This document shows, one piece after another, positions 11,056 to 23,684 of a stretch of DNA of 64,000 nucleotides. The translations under genes were made by a program, and so were the position numbers. The notes beneath the pieces are model-generated. The model was given only the letters and a program-made list of their open reading frames with translations. It was not told where the DNA came from and ran no database searches. How positions within the stretch are numbered: the first letter of the stretch is position 1; every line of letters starts with the position of its first letter. The DNA is from Diphasiastrum complanatum (Eukaryota > Streptophyta > Lycopodiopsida > Lycopodiales > Lycopodiaceae), in the NCBI GenBank assembly GCA_029204225.1, contig CM055095.1, positions 17,989,561 through 18,053,560 of the forward strand, in the 5' to 3' direction.

Positions 11056-11470
11056 AGAAGACATTTTGGGAGGGTAAAATAAGGTAAGGTAAGCAGAAAG
11101 GATAATCAGATAGCTTTGGAGAGTATCGAAAGGCTATTTGGAAGTTTTGAAAAAGTATGGTCATGAAATTTTTTTGCAAGAGCTTTGCTAGCACTAGTGA
11201 GAAATGAATTCAAAATTGGACCTTTTATAGGCTAATTTGGAGGGTCTATTAGACAAAGTTCTAGTTTGGCTACTCAGTTCTGGACAAAAATTTGCAAGCA
11301 TGCTCAGTACTGTGAAAATAGCTTCTAGAACTCTCAGCAAAGGTTCCTGACCAATGGGGTAGCTCGTTCAGCCCTCCCCTAGGTGCATCCTTTGCCTAGG
11401 TACTGCATTTATGAACAATTTTGAAGGTTTCAACCTTTTCCCAACCTAATTTTGATGTTCTGAATCCATC
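11056..11470. other. Unassigned, possible LTR/leader sequence
   Basis: No open frame of note and no motif recognised. The adjoining coding remnants on the same strand suggest element leader sequence. Confidence 0.3.
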
Positions 11471-11472
11471 TG

Positions 11473-12235
11473 TCAACAGGTCCACGAAGGTTCATAATAA
11501 GTGCAGCATGCTCGGCGAAGGTTCTCAAAGTAGCATAGATATCTGAACTCTCGCCTAACTACCAAATATGTACTTTTGGTGCAAACTGACCTTTGTCCAA
11601 CTAAACACTTGATTGTTTCATTTGCCAAAATAAGATCCGCGATCACTGACAATCTCATATAAAAACTTAGCGATATGCTTTTGCTTCAACCCATTTGGTC
11701 ATATAATATGTTGCTACTATAATATATCTAGCTTGAGTACCTCATGTCGTAGGATGAATAGGACCAATATAATTAAGTCCCCATTTTTTGAATGGTACTT
11801 GTGCTAAAACTGGATGTAAATGTTCATAATTATGTTTCGTAGGACAACGCACATGTTGACAAACATCATAGAACTGAATATACTTTTCAGTATCTTTATG
11901 AACCGTAGGCCACCAACATCCAGATTGCAAAACACACATCTTCTAAGAATATCATTAGCTCCACGTCGATACAATTGACCAACAATCAATTGATAAGGTT
12001 GTGGTTTTAAAATCAATCGCCTTTGTTGAAATTTGGACATGGATTTGTTAGGTTGGCCCATCATCAAATATCCAACAATGTCTGCTGCCCACTCCGGTAC
12101 AGCTTCAACATAAAATAATGCAACATTTGGTAGTTCATCATCAACTTCAATACTTATTCTAGAAACGTGATCGACAAGATAATGTTGTTTTCCTTTTCGA
12201 GCCACAACTCGAAAATCAAATTCAAATAGTAAAAG
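11473..12235 (-). pseudogene. Gypsy integrase remnant
   Basis: The frame 12205-11804 holds the end of the RNase H/integrase linker (KGKQHYLVDHVSRI, then YLMMGQPNKSMSKFQQRR, and YRRGANDILRRCV). The overlapping frame 11939-11742 holds the integrase zinc-finger part (GCWWPTVHKDTEKYIQFYDVCQHV) and KKWGLNYIGPI, matching the start of the gypsy integrase core (W..D..GP, with the aspartate changed to asparagine). The rest of the core is lost by 11500. It lies downstream of the RT at 12236-13215 on the same strand, in gypsy order. Confidence 0.7.
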
Positions 12236-13215
12236 TAACCACCTTGCATCCTGTATTGCACGTTTTGTTTACCAAATAAAGCAAAGGCTGATGATCAGTA
12301 TAAAAAGCAAAATGTGTTGCCATCAAATAATGTCGAAACTTTTTTAACTAAAAAAACCATAGCCAATGCTTCCCGTTCTATGGTAGAATAGGTCAGTTCG
12401 ATCATTTAGTTGTCGACTAACAAATATGATCAAAAAATCTTTCTTATATTCTCCCGATTGTGTCAACATAGATCCAATAGCATATTTTGACACATCAATA
12501 TGCACATAGAATTCAATTGTCCAATTAGGTGCTCATAATATTGATGCAGAAGCTAAGGCTCCCTTTTATTTTTCAAATGCTTCCAATGCTTCTACTGTCC
12601 AAATTGGTACAATAGTCAATTTATATATAGGTCGTGCCAGATCCGCAAAGAGTAAGATGAATATTCAATAATAGTTTGCATGACCTAGTAGAAATGCAAA
12701 CTCCTCTGATTATTCCTGGTGGAGGTAATTCCACAATAACCTTGATTTTTGAGTAATATGTAGCAATAGCATGCCTTGAGATTACATGTCCAAGAACAAC
12801 CCCAACCCATATCTGGCATTTTTCTGGATTCAAGAAATCTGATACTTACGACAACGTTCAAGCACTTTTTCCAAATGTTGCAGATGGTTTGTTTCCAAAC
12901 TATGGACTCCAAGATCATCCAAATAAATTTCAACAAATTTTTGCAAGTACTCCTTGAAAGCAAACTACATGACCCATTGAAAAGTACTCGATGCATCACA
13001 CAGTCCAAATGGCATAACTTTATAAGCATAGGTCCCCCATTCTGTTGCAAAACCATTTTATGTTGATCAACAGGTGCAATTTTGACTTGGTTGTATCCAC
13101 TGAATCCATCCAAAAACCTATAAGCTTCTGCTCTAACAAGGCGATCCAAAATGCTTTCCGTGAAAGGTAATGGAAAATGATCCTTCCGCGTAACTTTATT
13201 CAAGGCCTGTCTTTT
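12236..13215 (-). pseudogene. Gypsy reverse transcriptase/RNase H remnant
   Basis: The minus strand starts LNKVTRKDHFPLPF near 13205, then ESILDRL and EAYRFLDGFSGYNQVKIAP near 13080-13130, typical of Ty3/gypsy RT. A frameshift near 13020 destroys the palm. A later frame (12833-12621) has NPEKCQIW and LGHVISRHAIA. The YxDD loop cannot be found intact: the equivalent position near 12925 reads in a shifted frame. RNase H (12236-12600) is too decayed for residue calls. Wording is close to the plus-strand gypsy at 20.4-23.0 kb (KKDHFPLSL, AEAFSFLDGFIGY), so the two may be one family. Confidence 0.75.
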
Positions 13216-13957
13216 TAAAAAAAAATTACTATGTCATGTTTGAAGTTGCAATAAGAATTAAAAAAATTCATTGTTGTCCTCATTGTGTGGTGGATTGGAG
13301 TTGAACGAATGACCTCAAAGAGAGGAAAGAAGTCCTAATGAACTCATTACTTATCGCCAAGACCATATATGATTAGCTTATTATGCACCTATACTTAGTG
13401 TATTATTTAACACCAAGTAAAACCTCAGCCACATGTTTCTTCAACAAAAATTATATGAGGATAGAGCATAATCCTAGCTTAAGTTGATGTCAAGAGAGTA
13501 AGTGTAGGTTTCTGCGCCTTACATATCACAATGCATTAATAGGGTGCTCACCCTCTCCCTTAGGAGCATATTCCGCACCACCATTGTAGTGATAGTGGTG
13601 GTTTATTTGGTAGTTTATCTCTTCATCACCATGTGATAGTTGTTGCACCATGATTGACTTCTCGGTCATGGTGTAAAATACATTTCAGATTTAGAGGGGG
13701 AGGGGTGAAAATCTAGTCCTGCATCTAGTCTTTGAGAACTGGTTGAGGATGGCATTTAGTTCCATCGCGTATTTGATGCCATGTGTCAAGGGCGCATAGG
13801 TTGAGAGACATATTTTGAGACCTAGTTGTTTGTACAAGAAGGGTCACTTGAAAATCCATTCTTCCATACCCAAATATTTTCAGTGGCAACGGAGCCAAAA
13901 GGAAATGTTATCTCAAAAATCTAAAATCTAAAAGAGTGGAGGGCTGGCTACTAGTGG

Positions 13958-13960
<3 letters not shown>
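13216..13960. other. Region upstream of host gene 1
   Basis: No coding frame recognised. It lies between a decayed gypsy element and the microsatellite just upstream of the CBM48-type gene, so it probably carries that gene's promoter. I see no convincing TATA box at a fixed distance. Confidence 0.3.
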
Positions 13961-13993
<33 letters not shown>

Positions 13994-14014
13994 TGTGTGT
14001 GTGTGTGTGTGTGT
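13961..14014. repeat. Compound microsatellite (GA)n-(GT)n
   Basis: About 15 GA units run from 13961 to 13990, then an A and about 11 GT units to 14014. The tract ends about 70 bases upstream of the ATG of host gene 1, so it lies in the promoter or 5' UTR. GA tracts in this position are common in plant core promoters and are bound by BBR/BPC factors; binding here is inference. Confidence 0.9.
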
Positions 14015-14087
14015 TTGGTATTCATTTTGTCTTCTGGGAAGTGGGTGGTGTTTTGGATAAAGCGAAGAAAAGGAGGAGGAACCAGCG

Positions 14088-17000
14088 ATGGCTGCTGTAC
14101 TCCAGCTAACCTGTTTGCTTTCAGGGCGAGGTAGGGGTCCCCAGCTCTCAGACCTCTCCTCAGCTTGTCACTTTATTTCTCCTCCACAACCTTGTTTGCT
14201 GTCTGTAGCCATTTCTGCAGCAGCAGGATGTAGAATGGACAAAGAGCGGAAGTGTTCTCAATTATTACCCAGAAGCATCGTGGTGGCACGAGCCGGTGAG
14301 GGAGCAGTTACTTCTACAGGTAACTCTCCTAATGGATCATATTATACTATAGGAGCTTTTACAGGTTATACATTATGTCCTTCTCTTGATGGTATTATTC
14401 TGTTTGACTGTCTGTTATGTTTCTGATAATTAAATAGGATGGATTTATTATGTAGTAGATAATAATGGACATTGGGAGGGCCATTACTATAATTTGCGAT
14501 ACTGCAGTGATAAGGGGACCGTATTCCCGCAGGTAATTAGCTCTAGCTTGATCTTTGAAACCTATTTTTGCCTTTTGTGAAAGTTGTAACTTGTGACCCA
14601 AGTTTGTTCGGAAAGAGTGAGAATGCAAGTTGGTTACAGAAACTGTGGAGGGTGAAAATGCACCCGGTGCAAAGAAAATATTTCACGGGTTGTTCAAGGA
14701 AATGTACAGTTATAAGTGGCAGCAAATCAGGAGGCAGATTATGGGATAGAAATTAGGCACCCAAAAAGGGACAAAGTCCAGCTAGAGGTCATTACGGATC
14801 TATAATATATCAACGGTATGCCTAGGATCATGCCTGACATAACCAAAGAGATACGCAATCTTCAACCCTATGGATTTGTAAGTCCAAATGCACATCGTCA
14901 ATGACCATTGCTAGAACAGCCCAGCACTTGATCGTAGGAAATCGAAGCGAGCCACTCCCAGCAAAGATCATAAGAAGGAAGTTTTTTGTTCTCCTCTATA
15001 ATGAACTACATAATGTTCAGGCAGAGACATAGCATAAGGAGGGAACCATGGCGAGAGGAGAGGATCTTCTGGTAATCTGCATAATGTGCTCACCTGAGGC
15101 ATGGAAATTAATTTGTGCAATGAGCAGACGAGGAGAGAGAAACCTATGGAAAATTCCCTATAATATTCACTTCAAGTTGGCTTGGGATTTTCTGTTCAAG
15201 TTCCATCTACGAGGGTTCAGAGTGTTAAGGGCATGAAGATTGTGATCAATGAATTGGCAGGAAACATGCGAGCTAAATAATACGATGGATAATCGAGGTC
15301 GTCAAATGCAATCTCCATCATCCAATCATATAGCATTTGAACTGACACAGATTAAAGTAGGGTATTCTTTAATTACAGTTGTATTGCTTTTGAGCACTTA
15401 TGGTTTACTTCTACATACTATCTGTGAGCAGGTTTTGGGAAAACTTGTAAGCTATTCTTTTGGTCCTGTATTGAAGACAACAACTCAATGATTATCCACT
15501 CTAGGGCAGCCTCTTTGTGATTTTTGCTTTCTAGTGCAACCTCATGCTAACTATCCTTCACCACCATAAAGTCATGCAGCTCAGGCTATATATGTGTCCA
15601 GTGGATTTGATTTATTCATGGTAGTGTCACCATTTTTTTACTTCATGCAATGATTGCTTCATCACATACACAATGGGATAACAATGTAGCAGTCATTTTA
15701 CAATACAGTCGATTTTTCAGTTCATCCTAGTTTTCATAAATTGCTAGATTTTCAATTCCTTGCTTTTACGGTCTTTGCTTCCTTGAGATTGAATTCTCCT
15801 CAGTAGCAGACAGGCTATCTGCTTAAAACATCCGAGCAAAAGTTAAGAGATGATTTCAGATAGTTGCTTCAAGCTAATTCTTTCGGTTGTTCACATCAAA
15901 TGCCAGCACCAAGAGCTAGACATTATAGAAGTTAAATATCAACCAGATGTTGCAAATTTGGCCACTCAAAGTGACTTTTACAACTTGAAAGAAAGCTAAG
16001 GGTCGATCAAAAATCTTGAAGTTGTAAGCTTTTCAATTGTTTGTTGGTGCGTTTAACATTGAAGCCTGTAAGACATGGCTGGCAATGTAGACATTGTCCG
16101 AGTTGGATTTTCTGATGAAATACTTGATTTTTGTTTTTAAAATGCATCCTGCCTTCATTCAAAAAAGTGCATGATATGTTGGAAAGGAGTTTATGTAGGA
16201 TAATTCTGGGAACGTGATGCTCTGCAACAGTGGTGGCACAGGAGGTGGAATCTGTTTGGAAAGGTCAAGCTTCGGAGGTAATGCTGACGGGTGATTTTCT
16301 TTGCTGGGAACATAAGCTGCCTTTGGAGAAAGGCACCAATGGCACCTTCATTACAAAGCAGGCTGGTTCTTGGACCTCTGGAACATGTCAATCGATATTC
16401 TGAGTCCTGACAAACATAAGCTGTCAGTTCTTTCAGTATTGTTGCTGTACGTGTAGAGAATGACAAGATTCAAGACTGAGAACACTTCCAATATGCTTAA
16501 TAGGGTGTCTCGATGACATGTCATCTCAATAATTTGGATATAGGGATAACTCCCTAGTCTCCTACACCCTTTAAAACTTTACAAGAGGGGAGACCCGTTT
16601 GCTACAGTACAACTTCTATCTACAGTTTATGGTGAGATTACAAAAATGTTCTTGGGCAGTTAAGGTTCTTTCACAAAACCCATTGGAATGCAAAGTGGAA
16701 GCAATAGAAGCACAAGTTAAGGTCTTTATTTCAGAATGTGTTTATGCTACATGTCGATGTCCATAGCAGGTTGAAAAGCTAGGAACTTATGTAGTGTAAA
16801 GTTACATTATTCATTGTAACGCCTGGATAAATCATGTTGCAAATAAATGACAAATGCAAACGATATACAAACATTCATATTCATTCTCCATTCTGAAAAA
16901 CTGTCGTCCCAAAATAACGAGGTAAATTTTCCGTAAACATTATGCCTAAAATCTTTTATAACTTTCAAAATCTCAGATGACACCCCGCCATCAAGTTCAA

Positions 17001-19497
17001 GTTATAATATGCTTGAAAGGTATCAAAGTTGAAACGTGTTCAAGTTTGCTTGTAAGATTATCTCCATGGCTATATGAGTGACACAAGTTTCAACTCTATT
17101 TTTGAATAAAAAACAATCCAAGAAGATGAGAACTTGACATTCAGGATTAGTCACAAATTACAGGCTTTATGATCCCGAAAGACACACGATTCAAATGCCA
17201 TTTTACATCTATATGGATCTCATTAGTGCCACTTAAAGGTTGAACTCTGGGCTTATACAAAATTTTACTATAAAAAAAAGGAGTTTAGCCGCCCAAGGAG
17301 AAAATAAAAAAAACACGTGTTTGAATGTTTTTCTGAACATAAAAGCAGTTTCTCGCAGCTCTGATTGTTGCTACCACTATCAGATAACCAATGTTTATTT
17401 TTGTTTTTCATTTTGACCAAATTAGATCACTTTCTGCTGTTCCCTGTTGATTATTGGAAAGCTACTAGCTTGGAGCAAGGAATTGCACTTGTAGTTTTGT
17501 GTGACTACTAAAGTTCCATGCTTTCAGGTTTATTTATAATGGATAGTTTTGCTTGGAAATCAGAGGCTGGCTCCAGGTAGATATAAGTACAAATTTATAG
17601 TGGATGGCCAATGGATGCACTCTCCTGATTTTCCGACAGTGCCGGATGGTAAAGGTGGCCTCAACAATGAGATTGCCGTGAAAGGTACTCAAGTTGGCCA
17701 ATTCTTAAAGTTCTCTTGTGAGTAGCCTTATAATGGGTGCCCTTTTATTCTTGAGGAAGGCCCTACCCTTGATCTATGATTGGCTACTCCTAATTGGCAA
17801 GGATCCTAATCCAAGACCTTCATGTAAAGTCCAATGGTTCCAAAGTGAGAAGGGTGCACTCACATGAATCATGTGAGTTAGGAACGATGTTTAGTTTTCG
17901 TTAAGGACTTTTTGGAGTATTCCACTTCACGGTTTACTAGTTGGAAGGTACTATGTACACATAAAGTTACTTGTGATCAGTAGTCCTTAGATACTATGTT
18001 TTAACATGTTCATGTCGCCTTACTTCATTCATGCCTATATGCTATTATGTTGAATCTTATTGTCTTATTTGTGTTATGCCCCAAATCTATCTATGGAGAT
18101 CTCTGACAAACATTAGAAGTCTTGTGAGATTTCAATATTTTCTTACATTCTGTTAACTTTAAATTCACAATTACATTGATTCAATAACGGCAGACTGAAG
18201 GTGTGTGAAATCTCCTTGATTTGGTTAAAATAGACTAGTATTTGAGGCACAAGTTATCGTCGTTCATAAATTTTGGATCGCTTTTAGTTTCTGTTCACCT
18301 TGTGTGCTCCAGGTTCAGTTAGGGTGTGTCCTCTGGATCATTTGTTTTTCATGAAGTATTTACAGCATGTCATATTCTTCTAATACATGAAATGAAATAT
18401 GAAGTACCAAAAAGTGAACCATAAAACTATGGCGTACACCTTTTGACATTCTGATAGCTGGCATTATGTTATGCAGCATATCAGAGGACCTACTAAATCT
18501 GGATCATCTATTGTTGCCAACACAAACTAAGGCGTGCTAGCTTTTCTGTTTTGGTTGTCTTTAATTTTGACTGTGTCGATTTATTTACAGGTGCTTCAGC
18601 AGAATTGGAATCTTTGCCGGTTGCAACTCCTCCGAAGGTTGAACTATCAAAAGTGGAAGCAGCTCCTACATGTAACCCAAAGCTTAACGCTACTGTCACT
18701 GCAAAAACAACTGGTACAAAGGCAATTGCGAAAAAGCCTGTACAAAAATCTTTAGCTTCTCTCATGTCAGAAGACATTATTCCTGCTCTGCAGAAAGAGT
18801 TGGAGAAACAAGAGGGAATTTCTGATCTGAGCTTGAAGTTTGCAGATAATCAGGTCAACCATTTGTGTCCCCTGTAGGGCAGCTCTGCTTGAATCTATGC
18901 TATGAATGACTCCTTGTGATCTCTTGTATAAATAGCGTTGGAAGTAAGTTTTAGGTTGTTCAGTACACTCTAAATCTGGATTCTCTATGGTTTCTTGTGC
19001 TGTGTTGGTGCATCGGTGCAATTGAAAACTTCATGCTTCTACCTGATTGACGAATATTATGACTTTTGACAAACAGCTGCAGGGTGATTTTGAAAAAAAT
19101 GGGATACGATACTCCTTTTGGGCTTATTTCCCTGATGGAACACTAGAAGGTATATATGAAACCCTGTGTGTTTTAATTAACAGCTAGTAAACAAACTCAA
19201 AGTAGTTGGTATTACTGGGAAATGCTTGACATCTAAATTTCTACAGCAATTCTACGGTCTAGAGTTTGTTAGCTTCACTCGAGTTAGTGTATGCCTTTAG
19301 TGGTGAACAACAATTTCATAATGTCCTATGCCTTGTTAACTGAATCAGGTTCAAGGGGCTTTTCTTTATCATCGCACGGATGTCCTCCAAGCACAATAGA
19401 ACCGTTTCTTATTGATGAAAAAAAGATTACTGCAAACCTTGTCGTCTTTTGGGTCATGAAAAGGCTGTTTGCTCAAAAACTCTTATCACAGAATTAA
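14088..19497 (+). CDS. Host gene 1: probable plastid protein with AMPK-beta/CBM48 glycogen-binding segment (exon set incomplete)
   Basis: Exons with matching phases are 14088-14319, 14438-14532, about 17555-17684, 18591-18853, 19077-19149 and 19349-19497 (stop TAA). The start at 14088 is the first ATG after a GA-rich leader. The first 77 residues are Ser/Leu-rich with few acids and end in a VVARA motif, like a chloroplast transit peptide. Exon 3 encodes LAPGRYKYKFIVDGQWMHSP, the C-terminal half of a CBM48 fold as in SnRK1-beta and PTST starch proteins. The tail contains FWAYFPDGT, GFSLSSHG and FLIDEKKIT and may be a separate domain. The N-terminal half of CBM48 (the usual G.FN.W strand) is not found between 14533 and 17554, so an exon is missed or lost. 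A starch-related role is inferred from CBM48 only. Confidence 0.65.
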
Positions 19498-20440
19498 GAA
19501 GTGTCATTCAATCTGGTGAAGGCAACAGGTGTCTTTTTGTATTCTGTGGATGTGGTGGAGATTGATGGCCTTTGCAAGCATCTTGGAAATCAGCATACCT
19601 GATGTCTTTCCTGGGCTGGACTGGACTGCACACATTATTGTAAATTGTCTAAAAAACTGTCGACCATGCATGAAACTCATTCTGCTTTAGAATCCAACTA
19701 GTTCACAAATACTGTGAAATCACCAAAGTTGTGTGGGCCTAAATCAGTAAGCCCTTTTGCAAGTACAATCAGAATGCTTCACAGGGCTACAGGATATGCA
19801 TTTGACATCTATTGGTATGCAGCAGCAAAAATCATAAATACTACAGTCAAACAATCATGAGCTGCCTGTAAAAGATGTTGTGGCAGTTCAGTGTATCATT
19901 AGAGTCACCAAGCAAGTTTATTTGCAAGGGATTCTGTATTGTTAGTTGAAAATCATCACAAAAAGTACCAAAAGGAGCTGCAATTTGGTTTAAAGGTCAG
20001 CACCATATGTGTGGGATGACAACACTTGTGCAAACTCATGTACGTTGTTCATTTTGGTGGTTTATGGGCTGAAAAACAAGTAACTTTTTTTAAATCTACT
20101 GGATTCTTCTGGCTCATTATAGCTTCACAATAAAGGAAATCTTTCCTGTTCAAGGTGCGTGAACTTTGCAGCTTACACGTTGGCAATGAACTTGTTACCT
20201 TATTGATAGGAAGTGATATATATGGTCTACCACTGCATCTGTGAGTTTGTGAATGTCACATTCATGCACTTTTTTAATTTTTACCTCCAAGGGGACAACT
20301 TGATCTAAGAGCACAAAAACATAGACACCCTTGAGAATCTGCACAGACACATCTTGTAGAAAACTCCTACGATCACTCATATCATCATGATACAACACTT
20401 CCATCTGTTAGTTCTCAACAATATCAAACCGACAACTCAT
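19498..20440. other. 3' flank of host gene 1, unassigned
   Basis: No gene or element recognised. A 69-codon minus-strand frame (20195-20404) lacks recognisable motifs. The 3' UTR and poly(A) site of host gene 1 should lie at its left end, but no clear AATAAA is visible close to the stop. Confidence 0.3.
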
Positions 20441-21460
20441 GCTCGTGCAAACGAGATGAGTATTCCACACCACCAAACAATCCAGCACAACTAGCCATCC
20501 AAGATGGTTATGCTATTGCCACAGGCCCAATGAGCAACCGCTGTTTTATTTGTGGCGAAACTGGCCACTTCATGGTTGACTGTAAAGTTAAGAACCAATA
20601 CCATGCGGAGTGCCTAGACTATGTTCGCAAACACAGTTTCAAAGATTGCCCTAAACAACCTAACAGGATACTTCCAGCACGTCATATTTCATCCGAACCT
20701 ATTAGAGTTCTAACTAGAGCACAACGCCAACAACAAGAATAGTAGCAAAACAAGGAAAAATCAGCTGGCCCACATGGAAGCCACTTGACAGCTTCCACAT
20801 TACCCAAAGACTACCCAGACTCAGACGTGGAACGAAGGCAATACAATGAACTTCGAGAGGAGTTTTTGCGAGAGGAAAGACATACGAAAAGTCTGTTATC
20901 CACTCAGGTCCCTGACAAAGAGCAATCCCTATAGGGACTTGAAGTATTTTCTGACATCCTGCAAGCTCAACTCATTATGCCATTCCATAGTGCGCTAAAA
21001 TCTTTCATCGGGCTTCAACGATACATCCATCGTGGTTTTCAGCTGCCTACTATTCTTGATGAACAGTGGAAAACAGAAGAGATTCCTGAAATTTCCCAAA
21101 TTCCTATGAATTTGTTGAATATAGGTGTTGCTAAGGGGACTAGCACCACCTTGTCTTTGTCCTATAAAGACTATCCCACAGTTACTGCTATTATTGATAG
21201 TAAATCAGACGTTAACATAATGGCTTTGTCTTTGGCAAAGTCATGGGGCTTTCATACCCTCGATCAACCACGATACAAACTTCGCATGGCTGATCAACGA
21301 GTTACCGACCCTGCTGGTCATTTATCAAATATTAAAGTTCGAATAGCAGGTGTCAAATTTGTGATCGATTGTGTCATCTTAGACTTACCAGAAGATGCCA
21401 ATACTTATAAACTCCTTCTTGCTACACCCTGGCTCCAGATGGCAGGTGTTGTCCAAGATT
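20441..21460 (+). pseudogene. Gypsy gag C-terminus and protease remnant
   Basis: The 20530-20742 frame carries a CCHC zinc knuckle, CFICGETGHFMVDC, typical of gag nucleocapsid. After a stop at about 20742, the frame 20977-21462 (161 codons) includes a retropepsin-like segment: TAIIDSKSDVNIM near 21185-21225, then VIDCVILDLPEDANTYKLLLATPWL. The usual active-site D-S/T-G reads D-S-K here. That glycine-to-lysine change should abolish the enzyme. RT of the same element follows downstream. Confidence 0.75.
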
Positions 21461-22985
21461 GAAAACATAGCAAAATCACCTTTGGCAATCACGACAAACG
21501 AGTCACTGTTGACTCAACTGGCCATGTCAAGCTTGCTAAAGTTTTTGATGATTGGTCATCAACAACATATGACGAATTAGATAGTGTCCCGATCCAATCC
21601 AAAGGCCATTATACAAGATCAACAGACATAATCAATTGGGGACTGGCACTAGCCACTGTGGACTGTGCTGATTCCAATCGATGTCGTATCGAAACCGCTG
21701 TAGAAGCTGTGGATATTCTCCCATCTTCTACAAACATTGATACACCCATCATCCCACTTATGATGATTGACCCGATTCCTATAGCGCGGTGCCCAGGAGA
21801 ACCTAGCGTCTCTACCGCCCATGTTTCCAAAGAAGGTATTCTTTCCATGGATGATGTTGAAATGACGGATGAACATGTACTCCTTTATCTAGATGTCCAA
21901 CGTTATCCGCCAAAAGCAATTCCTCAGGAGATCAAGTCAGCAGGGCCGTTGGCTCATGTCCAACTAACATCCAAAGTATCCAACACACAAGCGTATGGGC
22001 CCAAACCCAAAGTATACACATGGGACGTGTATCCAGACGAAGTTTGGGATACAATCGATGCCGATATGATAAGTGAGGCAACAACACCGCCCACTCAAAA
22101 ACCACAAAAAGCTCGGTTACAAAAAAACAAAATTATCGATACAAAATTAATCGAACGTCAAAAACAGATGCGTGAGAAGCTTAAGCAGCCGATTAAGCCC
22201 TTGTCTAAAGAGACAGAATCCAAACCATCAGACGAAGCTTTCACGTCTGGTAGTGACTCAACAAAGATGATTCCCAAAGTTCCAGAAAACTTTGTGGAAC
22301 CACCTTTTGATCTCCCACGAAAATTTAAAGATTTCACACTGGATGACGTTGATATCCAGTTACCACAGCCACACCGGGAATCTACACCAAGTTTCAACTC
22401 CTTTGAAGGACTAGCTAAAATGATGTTGTTAAACCTTAAAGATCCTGACGAGGAGATGGATCAACTAGTTCATGTTGGTGCACACCTTTTGTTCGAACAA
22501 CTTTCTGATATGAAAACTTTACTTCGCAAATACAGGGATGTATTTGCATGGAACTATATAGAAATGAAAGGAATTCCGCCTCAAGTAGTGGTTCATATGA
22601 TTCCTTTGGAAGACAACGCTAAGCCTATTCGGGCTAAACCTTACAAAAGTAACCCCATCTATTGCGAGAGAATCGATGAAGACATTAAGAAATTGTTGGA
22701 TGTTGGGTTCATTTATGAAGTCCAACATACTGATTGGGTATCGCCCATTGTGGTTGTACTCAAGAAAAACGGCAAACTTCATATCTATTCGATCTCAAAA
22801 ATCTTAATGCGGTTACGAAGAAAGACCATTTTCCCTTGTCTTTAACGACCCAAATCTTAGAGGAAATGGCAAGAGCTGAAGCTTTCAGCTTCTTGGATGG
22901 ATTCATCGGTTATTTCCTTGTTCAAATAGCCCCTGAAAATAAACATAAAATGGCCTTTGCAACAGAGAACGGGGTTTCCTTGTCC
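21461..22985 (+). pseudogene. Gypsy linker and N-terminal reverse transcriptase remnant
   Basis: One 395-codon frame (21658-22845) is open. Its first 280 residues are a low-conservation linker, rich in Pro, Lys and Glu, that includes PKPKVYTWDVYPDEVWD. From about residue 285 it shows gypsy RT: KYRDVFAWNY, GIPPQVVVHMIPL, AKPYKSNP, DVGFIYEVQHTDWVSPIVVVLKKNGK. A frameshift near 22780 moves the RT to another frame (22790-22985) with KDHFPLSLTTQILEEMARAEAFSFLDGF. It ends before the YxDD loop at about 22985. No RNase H or integrase follows on this strand. Confidence 0.8.
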
Positions 22986-23684
22986 TGATGGGGTATCAAA
23001 GCCCGTATTTGGTACATATGGCATATGCCAATTATAATGCGGCAAGGTGTGCCAACTCATAGTTCCCCATGTCAGGAACTATGTTTATAACATATCCTTT
23101 GCGGCGGCCGACTTGCAACCCTTAAGGTTCTCTTGCGGACCAAATGCTATCACAAGGACGCTCCAGAAGATTGAGTAGACAGCCTACTTCAAATACATAG
23201 ATCCCTCCATAGACAAATGGAAGAATAAGGTTGGGTACCACGTGGAAGCAATCCATGATCAACAGCTGCAAGCGACATGTGCATACTTAACCAAGTGCAC
23301 ACAACGACCACGAACCAAGCTGCAGAGGGTACCCATGTCCCTATTCCACATGATGGCAGATTCACGACTGCATGCCCAAAATCTTTATGATTGGGCATAG
23401 TTTGCTTCGAACCGCCTTCATGAGTGTCTTAAGAACAAGCAGCCACTAACCGTACTGGGGTATCTCATGACAGATATCACTCTCCAGCAAGTACAAAATG
23501 GGCCCAAGCTTCAACAACACCTGCAGATTGCGGACAAAGCATGAGACATCCTGATAGGGGCCAAACAGTCCAAGCGTTTACGTTTCTGGGCTACCTCACC
23601 ATCCGATCTGCCACCCAAAAGGGTGAACACAAGTGTTCTTCAATTGGTCCACAATCGACAAAGCCCACAACCAAAACCGCAAGT
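22986..23684 (+). other. Unidentified coding remnant between gypsy RT and copia LTR
   Basis: From about 23100 to 23680 one plus-strand frame has only four or so stops in nearly 200 codons and a protein-like composition (for example CGPNAITRTLQ, DKWKNKVGYHVEAIHD, SLFHMMADSRLHAQ). This is not the expected gypsy RT continuation. I do not recognise the family. It is cut on the right by the truncated copia LTR at 23685. Confidence 0.4.
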
